DNA of 64,000 nt from Micavibrio_B sp964399985 (GTDB lineage: Bacteria > Pseudomonadota > Alphaproteobacteria > Micavibrionales > Micavibrionaceae). Below are positions 26,364-34,853 of the stretch, piece by piece. The notes below the pieces were generated by a model. The model made no database searches. It had not been told where the DNA came from and saw only the letters and a program-made list of their open reading frames with translations. A program made the translations under genes and the position numbers. Position 1 is the first letter of the stretch; each line of letters starts with the position of its first letter. The DNA lies in the NCBI GenBank assembly GCA_964399985.1, contig CAYNRY010000001.1:186001-250000 (forward strand). The letters run 5' to 3'.

Positions 26364-27489
26364 TCGTCAGGCAAATCTTCCCTGCCAATAAATCATGCGC
26401 CGATTTGCCGAAAACGTCATAACGCCAGCCTTGGTTGAACGGCACCTCTTCCGATTGGGGATTAACCGCGAAAGCTTCGATATCGTCCGAACTGGCGACG
26501 AGTTTAATCGCCACGCCCGCTTCACTGGCCTGAATGCGAAGAAGCATTTTCAGCATCTCGACGGTCGAAACAAGTTTCTGCGGCAGGATATTTTTCGCCG
26601 GCAGTTTCGGCAATTTATCGGTGGGCATATTCAGGCCGGTCTCGATTACTTTCATGACCGCCGTGCCGAATTTGCCTTTCGCCATATCGGCGGAAAATCC
26701 GCGAATACGGATCATGTCCTCTATTGTTTGCGGCTGCTGAAACGCAAGATCAAGAAGAGTTTCATCTTTTAGGATACGGGAACGCGGCACGTCTTTACGC
26801 TGTGATTCCTGCTCGCGCCATTTGGCAAGCTCATAGATAACGCCAAGATCTTTTGGCTTGGCAGAGCGGATTTTCAGACGCTTCCATGCTTCTTCCGGAT
26901 CAGTATCGTAAGTATGAGGATCGGTCAGATAGGCCATTTCCTCATTGACCCAGTCGATGCGGCCGGTCTTTTCCAGTTTCTTGGCCAGCGCATGGTACAC
27001 ATCGATCAGGAAGATGACGTCGTTGAGCGCATAGGATAATTGGCGCTGGCTTAGAGGGCGGTGAGACCAGTCGGTAAACTGCGAGGATTTGTCCGGTCTG
27101 TGGCCCGTAATATCGGAAACGAGGTTATCATAGCCGATTTGTTCCCCGTGACCGCAGACCATAGCAGCAACTTGCGTGTCGAACAGCGGATGAACCATTT
27201 TCCCGGCCATTTGAAGAATAATCTCCAGATCCTGCCGCGCCGCGTGAAAAACCTTCAGAATTTTTGGGTCGGTCAGCAGATCCCACACAGGGCTTAAATC
27301 CAGATCTTCGTCTTGCGACAGGACATCGACAGCCACGGCGTTCTTATCCGGGCCGGAGAGCTGGATCAGGCAAAGCTTGGAATAATAGGTCTTGTCGCGC
27401 AGAAACTCCGTATCGACCGTGATAAAAGGCTGGTTCTTCAGGGTCTGGCAAAAGGCGACAAGCGCGGAATTGGTGGTAATCAGGGTCAT
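26326..27489 (-). CDS. rnd: Ribonuclease D
   Basis: 387 residues from the ATG at 27489; the longer frame from 27585 is not used because its first 32 residues are unrelated and would cover the promoter region and aspS start. It is a 3'-5' exoribonuclease acting on tRNA precursors. FITVDTEFLRDKTYY holds the first DEDD acids, YDNLVSDITG and SYALNDVIFLIDVYH follow, and an HRDC domain lies at the C-terminus (WREQESQRKDVPRSRILKDE). It is divergent from aspS. Confidence 0.93.
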   Translation of the reverse strand: MTLITTNSALVAFCQTLKNQPFITVDTEFLRDKTYYSKLCLIQLSGPDKNAVAVDVLSQDEDLDLSPVWDLLTDPKILKVFHAARQDLEIILQMAGKMVHPLFDTQVAAMVCGHGEQIGYDNLVSDITGHRPDKSSQFTDWSHRPLSQRQLSYALNDVIFLIDVYHALAKKLEKTGRIDWVNEEMAYLTDPHTYDTDPEEAWKRLKIRSAKPKDLGVIYELAKWREQESQRKDVPRSRILKDETLLDLAFQQPQTIEDMIRIRGFSADMAKGKFGTAVMKVIETGLNMPTDKLPKLPAKNILPQKLVSTVEMLKMLLRIQASEAGVAIKLVASSDDIEAFAVNPQSEEVPFNQGWRYDVFGKSAHDLLAGKICLTIRNGSICLLPVE

Positions 27490-27564
27490 GTAAAAAGGCT
27501 TTAAAGCTTGGTTTGAGACTGTTATAACACGCGGGAAACTAATAAAAAGCTGGAAGATTTGATT

Positions 27565-29385
27565 ATGCACCTCTATCGAAGCCACAATTGCGGCGAATTA
27601 CGCAACAGCCAAGCCGGACAAACCGTGAAGCTTTCGGGCTGGATCCACCGTATCCGCGACCATGGCGGGGTGCTTTTTATTGATTTGCGCGATACCTATG
27701 GCGTTACCCAGTGTGTGGTAGACGTTGATTCCCCTGTATTGGCGCAAGCTTCGCAGTGGCGTGTTGAATCCGTGGTCACTGTCTCCGGCGAGGTTCGCGA
27801 GCGCGTGGGCGAAACCAAGAATTCCCGCCTGAGTACAGGCGATATCGAAATTTATATCAATGAAGCGATTTTGCAGTCCGGCGCGGATGTCCTGCCCTTG
27901 CAGGTGGCTGAACCGGATGGCGCGGGCGAAGATTTGCGCCTCAAATACCGTTTCCTCGATTTGCGCCGCGAAGGAATGCATTCCCGCATACGCCTGCGCA
28001 ATAATGTCATCTCCTCCATGCGACGCCGCATGTGGGATCGGGGTTTTCAGGAATTCAACACACCGATTTTAACGGCCTCTTCGCCTGAAGGTGCGCGCGA
28101 TTACCTCGTGCCGTCGCGCATTCATGCGGGTAAATTCTACGCCCTGCCGCAAGCGCCACAGCAATTCAAACAGCTTTTGATGGTGTCCGGCTTTGACCGT
28201 TACTTCCAGATCGCGCCATGTTTCCGTGATGAAGATGGCCGCGCCGACCGCTTGGCGGAATTTTACCAGCTCGATGTTGAAATGAGCTTCGTCCAGCAGG
28301 AAGATATTTTCGAAATTATGACCGGCGTTATCGGCGGTATTTTCGAAGAATTCGCCGACTGGACCGGCAGGGAGCATAAAGTCGTCTGGCTGCCGAATAT
28401 GAAATACGAAGACGCGCTTTTGAAATACGGCTCCGACAAACCTGATCTTCGCAATCCGCTTGAAATCGTCGATGTGACCGAAGTCTTCAAACGCGATGAC
28501 GTTACCTTTAATGCCTTCAAAGGCGTGATTGAAAAAGGCGGTGTCGTGCGTGCGATCCGCGCTCCTGCTGTTTCAAATCAGGCACGCAGTTTCTTCGATA
28601 AGCTCAATGACTGGGCACGCGGCGAAGGCGCGCCGGGTCTTGGCTATGTGCTATTCGCCGATGGTGAAGGCAAGGGGCCGATTGCGAAATTCATTCCAGC
28701 CGAAGCGCAAGTGGAGCTGAAGAAAATTGCAAAACTGGAAGAGGGCGATGCCATTTTCTTCGTGTGCGACAAGCCGGAAAAAGCGGCGAAATTCGCTGGC
28801 CGCGCGCGGGATCGTATCTGTGACGACCTGCCGGAAGGCCATGCGTTTGCGCGTGAAAAAGGCATCTATAAACTTTTTTGGATCGTCGATTTCCCGATGT
28901 ACGAAGCGGATGAGAAAACCGGTAAGATCGATTTCTCCCATAACCCGTTCTCAATGCCGCAAGGCGGACTGGATGCGCTGAATAATCAAGATCCTTTAAC
29001 GGTTCTCGCTACGCAATATGACTGCGTCTGTAACGGTTTTGAACTCGCCTCCGGCGGAATTCGAAACCACCGCTCTGACATCATGGAAAAAGCTTTTGCC
29101 ATTGCCGGTTATGACCGCGACGTGCTTGAGAAGAAATTTGGCGGCATGCTCAATGCCTTCCGTTTCGGCGCTCCGCCGCACGGCGGCTGTGCCTTCGGGA
29201 TAGATCGTATCGTCATGCTGCTCGCCGATGAACCGAATTTGCGCGAGGTTTATGCTTTCGTGATGAACGGGGCTTATGAAGATCAGATGATGGGAGCACC
29301 AAGCCCTATCGTGGCAGAACAGCTAAAAGACCTGCATATTCGCGTGGTTGAGCCGATCAAGGCTGCGGAGAAAAAGTCAGCTTAA
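27565..29385 (+). CDS. aspS: Aspartyl-tRNA synthetase
   Basis: 606 residues starting MHLYRSHNCGELR at the ATG 27565, six bases after an in-frame TTG. The N-terminal OB-fold anticodon domain precedes class II motifs: FRDEDGRADR with FYQLDVEM and a C-terminal GGCAFGIDRIVMLL. The bacterial GAD insert is present mid-protein. It may be non-discriminating with GatCAB, common in this group, but that cannot be read here. The end overlaps the convergent GGDEF gene by 29 bp. Confidence 0.98.
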   Translation: MHLYRSHNCGELRNSQAGQTVKLSGWIHRIRDHGGVLFIDLRDTYGVTQCVVDVDSPVLAQASQWRVESVVTVSGEVRERVGETKNSRLSTGDIEIYINEAILQSGADVLPLQVAEPDGAGEDLRLKYRFLDLRREGMHSRIRLRNNVISSMRRRMWDRGFQEFNTPILTASSPEGARDYLVPSRIHAGKFYALPQAPQQFKQLLMVSGFDRYFQIAPCFRDEDGRADRLAEFYQLDVEMSFVQQEDIFEIMTGVIGGIFEEFADWTGREHKVVWLPNMKYEDALLKYGSDKPDLRNPLEIVDVTEVFKRDDVTFNAFKGVIEKGGVVRAIRAPAVSNQARSFFDKLNDWARGEGAPGLGYVLFADGEGKGPIAKFIPAEAQVELKKIAKLEEGDAIFFVCDKPEKAAKFAGRARDRICDDLPEGHAFAREKGIYKLFWIVDFPMYEADEKTGKIDFSHNPFSMPQGGLDALNNQDPLTVLATQYDCVCNGFELASGGIRNHRSDIMEKAFAIAGYDRDVLEKKFGGMLNAFRFGAPPHGGCAFGIDRIVMLLADEPNLREVYAFVMNGAYEDQMMGAPSPIVAEQLKDLHIRVVEPIKAAEKKSA

Positions 29386-30124
29386 GGGCTAGTTGCTTAG
29401 CGCCTATAGCTGTAACTTGGGACTTAGGTGCTGTCTTTTTATAAGCCTGCATCTTACGATCTGCTTCTGTGTGCATTTCTTCAAAATCTTTTTGGCCAGT
29501 ATAAACAGAGGCGCCAAAAGAGCATTTCACATCGATTTTATAGCCATCCATTTCTGATGAAGTCGAACTGTTAATTTCTTCCATGGTTTTTTCAATAAAA
29601 TCAACAGAGGTGTCGGACAGCATAATAACAATTTCATCGCCACCTTTTCGGGCAATTATATTTTCTTTGATATCATTTCGACCCATAAGATCAGTAGTCC
29701 TGCGGAAATGTGTCTTCAATGCTGTAGCCGCAGTCTGAAGTAGTTTATCACCGAATTTGTCACCGTATTCTTTATTGATAGGGCCTAATCCATTCACATC
29801 TACAAATACAGCAACTAGCGAATTAACACGTTTTTTATCGTCGCCATCCTCTTCCGGTATAGCGGCCTCCATTATTGTAGGAGCCACAACGTCGAAATAT
29901 CTAAGATTTGGAAGACCAGTAAGACGATCATGGTAGGCATCTGTTTGTAAAACTTGGTTGGTCTTAATAAGAATGCGGACCTGGTCCTCTTTTTTTTCAA
30001 GAAGAACTTCTGTACCAACTTGTTTATTCATCAGGAATTCAATTTTTTCGGCATCAGACATGGACGCCATTTGTCTTTGGAGAGCTTGTTTTTTCTCTAC
30101 GATCTTATCTTTAAATCTCGACAT
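29357..30124 (-). CDS. Soluble GGDEF (diguanylate cyclase) protein
   Basis: 255 residues from the ATG at 30124; in-frame upstream ATGs at 30151 and 30220 lie in a structured region (see the small RNA entry), so the short form is chosen. A charged helical N-terminus leads into the GGDEF domain at about 85-235: TDAYHDRLTGLPNLRYFD, FVDVNGLGPINKEYGDKFGD and the signature RKGGDEIVIML. There is no RxxD inhibitory site five residues before GGDEI. It has no sensor domain or membrane segment. It would make c-di-GMP; the input is unknown. Confidence 0.85.
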   Translation of the reverse strand: MSRFKDKIVEKKQALQRQMASMSDAEKIEFLMNKQVGTEVLLEKKEDQVRILIKTNQVLQTDAYHDRLTGLPNLRYFDVVAPTIMEAAIPEEDGDDKKRVNSLVAVFVDVNGLGPINKEYGDKFGDKLLQTAATALKTHFRRTTDLMGRNDIKENIIARKGGDEIVIMLSDTSVDFIEKTMEEINSSTSSEMDGYKIDVKCSFGASVYTGQKDFEEMHTEADRKMQAYKKTAPKSQVTAIGAKQLALKLTFSPQP

Positions 30125-30157
30125 GGCAGGACAATAGAGATTTAAATGCATTATGTC

Positions 30158-30267
30158 AATAAAATTTGGCCCGGCGCAAGTAGGGGGCTTGCAGCCGGGC
30201 CTTTGATAAACCCGCTGCATGAGGGTGTGAGGGGAGGAGGGAATGCAGCGTGTTCGTTACAAACTTC
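30158..30267 (-). ncRNA. Candidate small RNA with anti-Shine-Dalgarno (CCTCCTCCC) loop
   Basis: On the minus strand two hairpins lie in a row. The first has perfect 8-bp arms CGCTGCAT/ATGCAGCG (30250-30243 and 30220-30213) around a 22-nt pyrimidine loop containing CCTCCTCCC. The second is a GC-rich stem of 13 pairs with one bulge (30201-30168; GGCCCGGC and GCAAG arms) around CCCCCTA, followed by AAATTTTATT, terminator-like. A possible promoter is TTGGCA (30300-30295), 15 bp, TATTAT (30279-30274). The C-rich loop matches the motif of the alphaproteobacterial cuckoo/CcsR small RNAs. The U-tail is imperfect, and the RNA could instead be the leader of the GGDEF gene. Confidence 0.5.
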
Positions 30268-30434
30268 AGGGTAATAATACTATTGCAGCTTCCATGCCAA
30301 AATATTTGCATAACGAATTTATTAAAATCAATGACTTAAGGCGTGCCGGCCAAGTTTTCCCAGTTGCATCTAGGCATTGAAAGCCACCTGATGTAGGGTA
30401 AGCAGGCAAAATTTTTCCCAGACAAGGTCCTTGG

Positions 30435-31331
30435 ATGAACGGGCGAGTATCTTCTCCCTTTTTGATGACAGTTTTAACTGTTTTGGCGCTCCATGCTCCT
30501 GCATGGGCGGCAACGCCGATTGTCGTGGGGCCAGCCCAGAGTCTTACGCCCCATAAGGCATTATATGACGTTCAACTGGTATCGACGAAGAACGGCTCCC
30601 AAATGGCCAATATCTCGGGAAAGATGTTCTATGAGTGGAAGCCGTCTTGTGAAGGCTGGATCACCAATCACCGCTTCAGTCTGAATTACGATTACGCCGA
30701 CAGCCCTTCGATCAACATTAGCAGTGATTTCACGACATTCGAAACATTCGACGGCAAGTCGTTGAATTTTTCATCCCGTCGCAAACGCAATGGCGAAGTG
30801 TATGAAGAACTTCGCGGTCGCGCCGATTTAACGGCAAAAGGTGCAGACGGCACGGCGATTTATTCCATTCCTGAAAACCTGAGCTTTGACCTAACGCGCA
30901 ATACGCTTTTCCCGACCGGCCATACGATCAATCTTCTCGATCAGGCGCGTCAGGGGAAGAAATTCTATAATGTTCGTATTTTCGACGGCAGCGACGATGA
31001 AGGACCTGTCGATATAAATTCCTTTATCGGGACGAAAGTGGAAGGCAAGAAAAGCGGAGAGGCATCGAAGATATCTCCACAAAAAAGCAATTCCTTTAAG
31101 CCGGCGTCAACTAATTCCATTGATAATAGTCTGACAGATGTGCCGGGCTGGAACGTCCGCATGGCTTTCTTTCCGACCAACACGCCTGAATCGGCATCAG
31201 ATTACGAATTATCAATGGTTTTTCATGAAAATGGCATCATTAGTGATATGATGATCGAATACGCCGATTTTACCGTAAGGCAAAAACTTGTGGCTTTGGA
31301 AAAAGTTGCACCAGAGACTTGTAAAAATTAG
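30435..31331 (+). CDS. eipB: EipB-like cell envelope integrity protein (DUF1849)
   Basis: 298 residues with a signal peptide (MTVLTVLALHAPAWA), so periplasmic. It follows the DUF1849 family throughout (HKALYDVQLVSTKNGSQM, then FSLNYDYADSP, and FEEN-like C-terminal strands). Two cysteines sit at the places EipB of Brucella uses for a disulfide: KPSCEGW and the C-terminal PETCKN. EipB is needed for envelope integrity in Brucella. It is 16 nt upstream of divK and probably cotranscribed. Confidence 0.85.
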   Translation: MNGRVSSPFLMTVLTVLALHAPAWAATPIVVGPAQSLTPHKALYDVQLVSTKNGSQMANISGKMFYEWKPSCEGWITNHRFSLNYDYADSPSINISSDFTTFETFDGKSLNFSSRRKRNGEVYEELRGRADLTAKGADGTAIYSIPENLSFDLTRNTLFPTGHTINLLDQARQGKKFYNVRIFDGSDDEGPVDINSFIGTKVEGKKSGEASKISPQKSNSFKPASTNSIDNSLTDVPGWNVRMAFFPTNTPESASDYELSMVFHENGIISDMMIEYADFTVRQKLVALEKVAPETCKN

Positions 31332-31347
31332 GAGCCAGAAAGCCAAA

Positions 31348-31740
31348 ATGAGTAAAAAAGTTTTAATCGTTGAAGACAACGAACTGAATATGAAACTCTT
31401 TCATGATTTGCTGGAAGCGCACGGCATCGGTACCGTACAGACAAAAGACGGTCACAATGTGTTGAAGCTCGCGCGTGAAGAAAAGCCCGATTTGATTTTG
31501 ATGGATATCCAGTTGCCTGAAATATCAGGTCTCGATGTAACGCGCTGGCTGAAAGAAGACGAAGAATTGAAATCGATTCCGGTGATTGCCGTGACGGCGT
31601 TCGCCATGAAGGGCGATGAGCAGAAAATCCGCGAAGGCGGCTGCGAGGATTATATTTCCAAGCCCATCTCTGTCACCAAATTTTTGGAGACTGTCCAGAA
31701 ATACCTTGCGTCTTCTGACGACGTAGCAGTTAAAGCGTAA
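31348..31740 (+). CDS. divK: DivK, single-domain response regulator
   Basis: 130 residues from the ATG at 31348 (GGAG 10 bp upstream); a longer frame reaching into eipB is not used. It is a receiver domain only: VLIVEDNELNMKLF, phosphoacceptor in LILMDIQLPEISG, then VTAFAMKGDEQ and YISKPIS. DivK relays polar phosphorylation to set CtrA activity in Caulobacter. It is directly followed by pleD, a strong context match. Confidence 0.95.
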   Translation: MSKKVLIVEDNELNMKLFHDLLEAHGIGTVQTKDGHNVLKLAREEKPDLILMDIQLPEISGLDVTRWLKEDEELKSIPVIAVTAFAMKGDEQKIREGGCEDYISKPISVTKFLETVQKYLASSDDVAVKA

Positions 31741-31750
31741 GGGTACTCAC

Positions 31751-33187
31751 ATGTCCGCACGCGTACTCGTTGTCGATGATATCTTGCCCAACGTTAAGCT
31801 TCTGGAAGCCAAGCTGCATAGCGAATATTACGATGTCGTGACCGCATCCAGCGGTGAAGAGGCTTTGCAGAAAATTGTCGAGCATAATCCTGATCTCGTT
31901 CTGCTGGACGTCATGATGCCCGGCATGGACGGATTTGAAGTCTGTCGCCGCATTAAGGCCAATCCTGCAGTGGCGCATATTCCGGTTGTCATGGTCACGG
32001 CGTTGACCGATGCCGAAGACCGCGTGCGCGGTCTCGAAAACGGAGCGGATGATTTCCTGAGTAAGCCGGTCAACGATATCGCCCTAATGGCGCGGGTGCG
32101 GTCGCTGGTGCGTTTGAAAATGACGATCGATGAATGGCGGGCGCGGGAAACGACGGCGTCACAGCTTGGCGTGGTTGATGAAAACTCGACAGTGATGACC
32201 CAGCCGGTTGATGGCGCACGCGTGCTTGTCATCGAGGATATGGCATTTGAAATCAACAAGATCAAGGAAACGCTGCAAAGGGATAATGACATCATTATAC
32301 AGGCCGAAACCGGTTTGCAGGCCCTGCAGCATGTCAATAATAACGATTTTGATTTGATCATCGTATCGCTCAATCTCAAAAACGAAGACGGTCTGCGCTT
32401 CTGTTCGCATTTACGCTCGAATGAAAAAACGCGTAATGCGCCTATCATCATGCTTGGCAATGAAGAAGACATGCCGAAAATTGCCCATGGCCTCGAAATA
32501 GGCGCGCATGACTATATTCTGCGCCCTGTAGACCGGAACGAGTTACTGGCGCGGGTGCGTACGCAAATTCGTCGCAAACGTTTCCAGGAGCGCTTGAGAG
32601 CCAATTACGAAATCTCGCTTTCGATGGCGCTGACCGATGCACTGACCGGATTGTATAACCGCCGTTATTTTGAAGTCCACTTGCAAAAAATGCTGCAAAA
32701 TACACAAGTGCAGAAAAAATCCATGGGTCTTATCTACATGGATATCGATCACTTCAAGAAAATCAACGATAGCTACGGTCATAATGTCGGCGATGAAATC
32801 TTGAAAATATTTGCACAGCGTATGAAAGACTCGCTCCGCAGTTTTGACCTTGTTGCGCGTTTGGGCGGTGAGGAATTCATCGCGCTGCTGCCGGATATTA
32901 CGCCCGACCTTGCCTATATGGTTGGCGAACGTCTACGCCGCGCTGTAGCTGATAAACCTTTCCCATGCGCAGCCCCCGGCGGCGAGATCACGGTGACCAG
33001 CTCGTTTGGCGGTCTTGTGCTCGAAGCCGACGATGCCGATCCTGCCAAGTATCTTGACATTATCAAACGCGCCGACGAACAGCTTTATCTCTCGAAGCAT
33101 AATGGCCGCAATGCGGTCCACTTCGAAGGCAAGGGACGTCTCGATCCGGAAGAGTTCAAACCTGAAGAGCGAAAATTTATTTCTTGA
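31751..33187 (+). CDS. pleD: PleD, response regulator diguanylate cyclase
   Basis: 478 residues: receiver 1 (about 1-125; VLVVDDILPNVKLL and LLDVMMPGMDGF), receiver 2 (about 155-280), then GGDEF (about 310-465). Receiver 2 lacks the phosphoacceptor Asp (IIVSLNLKNEDG), as in the Caulobacter adaptor domain. The active site is RLGGEEFIALL, with the inhibitory RSFD five residues earlier, so feedback control by c-di-GMP is likely. It follows divK by 10 nt and ends in a terminator. Confidence 0.96.
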   Translation: MSARVLVVDDILPNVKLLEAKLHSEYYDVVTASSGEEALQKIVEHNPDLVLLDVMMPGMDGFEVCRRIKANPAVAHIPVVMVTALTDAEDRVRGLENGADDFLSKPVNDIALMARVRSLVRLKMTIDEWRARETTASQLGVVDENSTVMTQPVDGARVLVIEDMAFEINKIKETLQRDNDIIIQAETGLQALQHVNNNDFDLIIVSLNLKNEDGLRFCSHLRSNEKTRNAPIIMLGNEEDMPKIAHGLEIGAHDYILRPVDRNELLARVRTQIRRKRFQERLRANYEISLSMALTDALTGLYNRRYFEVHLQKMLQNTQVQKKSMGLIYMDIDHFKKINDSYGHNVGDEILKIFAQRMKDSLRSFDLVARLGGEEFIALLPDITPDLAYMVGERLRRAVADKPFPCAAPGGEITVTSSFGGLVLEADDADPAKYLDIIKRADEQLYLSKHNGRNAVHFEGKGRLDPEEFKPEERKFIS

Positions 33188-33207
33188 ATTTTTACAGGCG
33201 CTTGCTT

Positions 33208-33230
33208 CCCCCGCAAAAGCGGGGGTTTCT
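33208..33230 (+). terminator. Rho-independent terminator after pleD
   Basis: CCCCCGC and GCGGGGG arms (33208-33214 and 33219-33225) enclose AAAA and lead into TTTCT, 21 nt after the pleD stop. Confidence 0.85.
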
Positions 33231-33726
33231 ATATCAGATGCTCTTTACTTGAAATTTCTCAAAAACCGCGTCATGCTGAATGCGTTAGGCTTTACCGTGA
33301 AAAGCCACGCCGTTTTTCGGCCATCCCCAAGGTGAACGGCGGGGACCTTCAGTTACAAGTCAGGAGTTACAAGTTGTGAGGGGGACGGAGTCTTGTACTC
33401 CATCCCCGGTTAATTCCTCTGCGTCTCTGCGGCAAAAAGCTACCCTGTCTAAAGAGCGCGACGTTCAAAGTAGTTAGAATGACGTTCAAACTATATAAAA
33501 GTTAATTTTCAACGTGGAGTTTCGGAGTGTTCTCTACTCCGCGGCCTGTGTGATGTTCTTTAAAATGTACGAGCAAACTTAGAGACTTCCCCCTTAAGTC
33601 ATTGAAATAGAGAAGCCGCGCCATGGCATGTTTTCTTCCAGGGATGCGAGAAGAAAAACCTGAAAAAATGAGAACGAAGTAGGAGCCTAGCCTAAGTATC
33701 TAAAAATACTTGAATATTAGCTTCCA
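33231..33726. other. Structured noncoding region between pleD and rpmG
   Basis: About 500 bp without a gene. It contains a direct repeat AGTTACAAGT (33351 and 33366), a hairpin GGGGACGGAGT/ACTCCATCCCC (33382-33408), a GGAGT/ACTCC hairpin (about 33526), two GACGTTCAAA copies (about 33460 and 33481) and an AAGTAT/ATACTT hairpin (about 33695). It does not match rnpB, ssrA or ffs RNA by eye. It may encode an RNA or be the scar of a lost gene. Confidence 0.45.
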
Positions 33727-33727
33727 A

Positions 33728-33754
33728 TAAAAAACCCGCCAATTGGCGGGTTTT
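33728..33754 (-). terminator. Terminator of rpmG (palindromic, bidirectional)
   Basis: AAAACCCGCCAATTGGCGGGTTTT is a perfect palindrome with a four-base centre that leads into TTTTTTATT on the minus strand, 25 nt after the rpmG stop. Confidence 0.85.
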
Positions 33755-33778
33755 GAATTCTTGCATATTGCTGCCAGC

Positions 33779-34003
33779 TTATTTTTTGTGCGGCGGCAAT
33801 TTTTTCTCTTCGAACAGAACATGCATGCCGCGTTTGCCGGTTTCAGCGTCAACAGCGCGTGGGTCATACTTACGGAAGGATAGTTTCTCCGTAATGTTTT
33901 TTGGGTTCTTTTTGATGTAGTAGGTAAATCCTGTCAATTTGCCAGCGGCTGATTTGCCGGTGCTGACGAGACGGACTTTGATAACATTGCCTTTTTTAGC
34001 CAT
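33779..34003 (-). CDS. rpmG: Ribosomal protein bL33 (extended, no zinc Cys)
   Basis: 74 residues. KVRLVSTG, GFTYYIKKNPKNITEKLSFRKYDP and the closing HVLFEEKK are bL33. It has no Cys pairs, the zinc-free form. It is longer than the about 55 residues usual in alphaproteobacteria, with an insert SAAGKLTG near the start and about eight residues before the C-terminal strand plus a short tail. A large-subunit protein near the E site. The pleD-rpmG neighbourhood is as in Caulobacter. Confidence 0.9.
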   Translation of the reverse strand: MAKKGNVIKVRLVSTGKSAAGKLTGFTYYIKKNPKNITEKLSFRKYDPRAVDAETGKRGMHVLFEEKKLPPHKK

Positions 34004-34036
34004 TTTAGTAACTTTCAGTATTGGAATTCAGGCGTC

Positions 34037-34064
34037 AAAATACGGATTTTAGCGCTCAAGTCAA
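34037..34064 (-). promoter_or_regulatory. Putative rpmG promoter
   Basis: On the minus strand, TTGACT (34064-34059), 16 bp, TATTTT (34042-34037), 33 nt upstream of the rpmG ATG. Confidence 0.5.
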
Positions 34065-34089
34065 GAAAATAGCTCTTTTTATTAATTTA

Positions 34090-34119
34090 TTGACATAATC
34101 TGAGATAGTTACCTATAAG
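34090..34119 (+). promoter_or_regulatory. Promoter abutting the next start codon (leaderless type)
   Basis: TTGACA (34090-34095) and TATAAG (34114-34119) are 18 bp apart. The A of the ATG at 34125 is only 6 bases past the -10 box, about where transcription would start, so the mRNA probably has no leader. No Shine-Dalgarno is present. Confidence 0.6.
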
Positions 34120-34124
34120 ATATC

Positions 34125-34844
34125 ATGCGTACTCTTAAACAAGACCCTCTAATTCTCGAAGCCAATAATCCCCGTGAAGCGGCAGCTATAGTAAGAAGAG
34201 GATGGTTGGCACGAATCTTTAACCCTGTCTTTGATGCGGCCATCATATCCTCTTATCAGAACCTGACTACTGATGAGTCTATTAGTGCGCTCATTCCATT
34301 TCTAGAAAGAATTTTAGATACCGGCGATGATAAGACAGAAAGAGTTATTCATGCCAATGTTCGTAATCGAGAATTCAGCCCTCACGACGTTTTCCTAACC
34401 GAGCAACTTAAAGACAGGCAAGCCGCAGGTCGACGCGTCGTAAAATTTCATGGTCCTTTATTCGGTAAGCCGGATATGTATCCTGGATTTGGAACAATCA
34501 TGGAAATATTCTCTAATTTCGCGAGATATAATGAGCCTGTAATGGGTAGGAATGTTTACGTTTCCATTCTTGATAAATCCGGCGTTATTTCTGAAGAAGA
34601 TGATAAACATCGCGATATAGAAATGAACCAGATGCAGGATCAAACAATAGATGGAAATGTATTTTGCGTAGCAAATATGCCGCTGCAAAAACATCATCCG
34701 GCTACGGTATTATTCGATAAAGATGGAAATAAAATCAGACCGGAAAACGGTTCGCCAGTTTATATTAAAGGAAACAGGCCGCATGCATCTCCTAGCTGTT
34801 CGGAATTCCGTCCGATTATTTGCGCACGACCTGCCATTATGTGA
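34125..34844 (+). CDS. Unrecognised 239-residue protein
   Basis: I do not recognise a family. It has no signal peptide or membrane helix, and looks soluble. Notable stretches are PREAAAIVRRGWLARIFNP near the N-terminus and FHGPLFGKPDMYPGFGTIM mid-protein, the latter with a Gly-rich character; the C-terminal third includes FDKDGNKIRPENGSPV, resembling a calcium loop by composition only. The ATG sits immediately behind a -10 box, with no ribosome-binding site. It is convergent with rnr, 9 bp away, and appears to be an orphan within core genes. Confidence 0.7.
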   Translation: MRTLKQDPLILEANNPREAAAIVRRGWLARIFNPVFDAAIISSYQNLTTDESISALIPFLERILDTGDDKTERVIHANVRNREFSPHDVFLTEQLKDRQAAGRRVVKFHGPLFGKPDMYPGFGTIMEIFSNFARYNEPVMGRNVYVSILDKSGVISEEDDKHRDIEMNQMQDQTIDGNVFCVANMPLQKHHPATVLFDKDGNKIRPENGSPVYIKGNRPHASPSCSEFRPIICARPAIM

Positions 34845-34853
34845 TTAGAGAAT

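Noticed and set aside
27490..27585. N-terminal extension of ribonuclease D
   Set aside because: It would overlap the aspS start and lacks family similarity; the ATG at 27489 fits.
31828..32472. 214-residue minus-strand frame opposite pleD
   Set aside because: Ser/Arg-rich shadow; PleD receivers explain the region.
33231..33726. RNase P, tmRNA or SRP RNA in the pleD-rpmG gap
   Set aside because: None of their conserved cores is visible.
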